Assembly (NCBI RefSeq): GCF_001661495.1
Contig: NZ_BDDT01000020.1
Span: 1-51,784 of the forward strand
DNA: 51,784 nt
Reading direction: 5' to 3'
Source of the DNA: Pseudoalteromonas prydzensis
Lineage (GTDB): Bacteria; Pseudomonadota; Gammaproteobacteria; Enterobacterales; Alteromonadaceae
Below, one piece after another: positions 51,474 through 51,784 of the stretch. How positions within the stretch are numbered: the stretch's first letter is position 1; every line of letters starts with the position of its first letter. The notes beneath the pieces were generated by a model. It ran no database searches. It was not told the DNA's origin and worked only from the letters and a program-made list of their open reading frames with translations. Both the position numbers and the translations under genes were made by a program.

Positions 51474-51590
51474 AGCCTGGCGATGTCCTACTTTCACATA
51501 ACAAATGCTACACTATCATCGGCGCTGTTTCGTTTCACTACTGAGTTCGGCATGGGGTCAGGTGGGTCCAAAACGCTATTGTCACCAAGC
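51474..51590 (-). rRNA. rrf: 5S ribosomal RNA
   Basis: About 117 nt on the minus strand. It starts GCTTGGTGACAATAGCG, contains CCACCTGACCCCATGCCGAACTCAG, CGCCGATGATAGTG and GAAAGTAGGACATCGCCAGGC. The ends pair (GCTTGGTG with CGCCAGGC) as in helix I. The exact ends are uncertain by 1-2 bases. Confidence 0.95.
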
Positions 51591-51724
51591 AAATTTGGTG
51601 TAAGTTCGATTTAATCAAACTTACTAAAATTTGGAATTTCTGATAATAAAAAGTCTTCAGTAATCTACTTTAGTTATATTAACTTCTTCGCTTAAACTGT
51701 CGCATAAAACGCGTTTGGCGTTGT

Positions 51725-51784
51725 ATGGTTAAGCCTCACGGGTAATTAGTACAAGTTAGCTTAACATATCACTATGCTTCCACA
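51725..51784 (-). rRNA. rrl: 23S ribosomal RNA, 3' end only
   Basis: The minus strand ends GCTAACTTGTACTAATTACC then CGTGAGGCTTAACCAT, matching the 3' end of gammaproteobacterial 23S (E. coli ends CGTGAGGCTTAACCTT). The rest lies off the right edge. The 134-bp spacer to 5S contains no tRNA. Confidence 0.92.

Noticed and set aside
51591..51724. tRNA gene in the 23S-5S spacer
   Set aside because: No cloverleaf or T-loop GTTCRA sequence can be found on the minus strand.

Overview
The window looks like chromosome from a marine gammaproteobacterium of the order Alteromonadales, probably Pseudoalteromonas or a close relative. This rests on gene content and synteny (murI-trmA beside an rRNA operon, srkA-dsbA, a complete gsp operon next to hslR-hslO-pckA), moderate-to-low GC, and the style of the dispersed repeats. 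I could not run a database search, so the genus is inference.

The block lies between two rRNA operons that are both transcribed leftwards. Positions 1-290 hold the tandem promoters and leader of one operon, whose 16S gene lies off the left edge. Positions 51433-51784 hold the terminator, the 5S gene and the 3' end of the 23S gene of another. Next to the left operon come a membrane-anchored RRM protein, murI, a DUF5610-like protein and trmA.

Positions 4196-23621, all on the minus strand, form an exopolysaccharide locus laid out like the Vibrio cholerae vps cluster. The upstream operon (galU, wecB, wecC, Wzy, Wzx, GT2, GT4, acetyltransferase, GT4, a polysaccharide lyase, WecG/TagA-type transferase) makes, flips and polymerises the repeat unit. 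The downstream operon holds a VpsL-like initiating transferase, an outer-membrane beta-barrel, a short OPX protein, a Wzc-type tyrosine kinase, a CpsB-type phosphatase and a VpsP-like protein, and would carry out initiation, chain control and export. Between the two operons sits a second polysaccharide lyase. Its 5' leader carries what reads as a c-di-GMP-I (GEMM) riboswitch aptamer, with a GAAA tetraloop and a matching tetraloop receptor.

Divergent from the polysaccharide operon is a plus-strand operon (23950-28521): a LapG-like periplasmic protease, a LapD-like c-di-GMP receptor with degenerate GGDEF and EAL sites, an unrecognised small exported protein, and a second Wzy_C/O-antigen-ligase-type membrane protein. 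Matrix breakdown (riboswitch-lyase) and adhesin release (LapD-LapG) may therefore answer to the same second messenger within one 24 kb block. This is the most interesting feature of the window.

The rest is mostly housekeeping. It contains a DUF523 protein, two tandem DsbA-type oxidoreductases with srkA, ccoG, two small unknown proteins, a UPF0149 protein, a full type II secretion operon gspC-N, hslR-hslO, pckA with a striking double operator upstream, and a MATE transporter flanked by 23-bp inverted repeats. Just before the right-hand rRNA operon there is a gene-free stretch with a 28-bp repeat and an 11-copy 8-bp tandem array.
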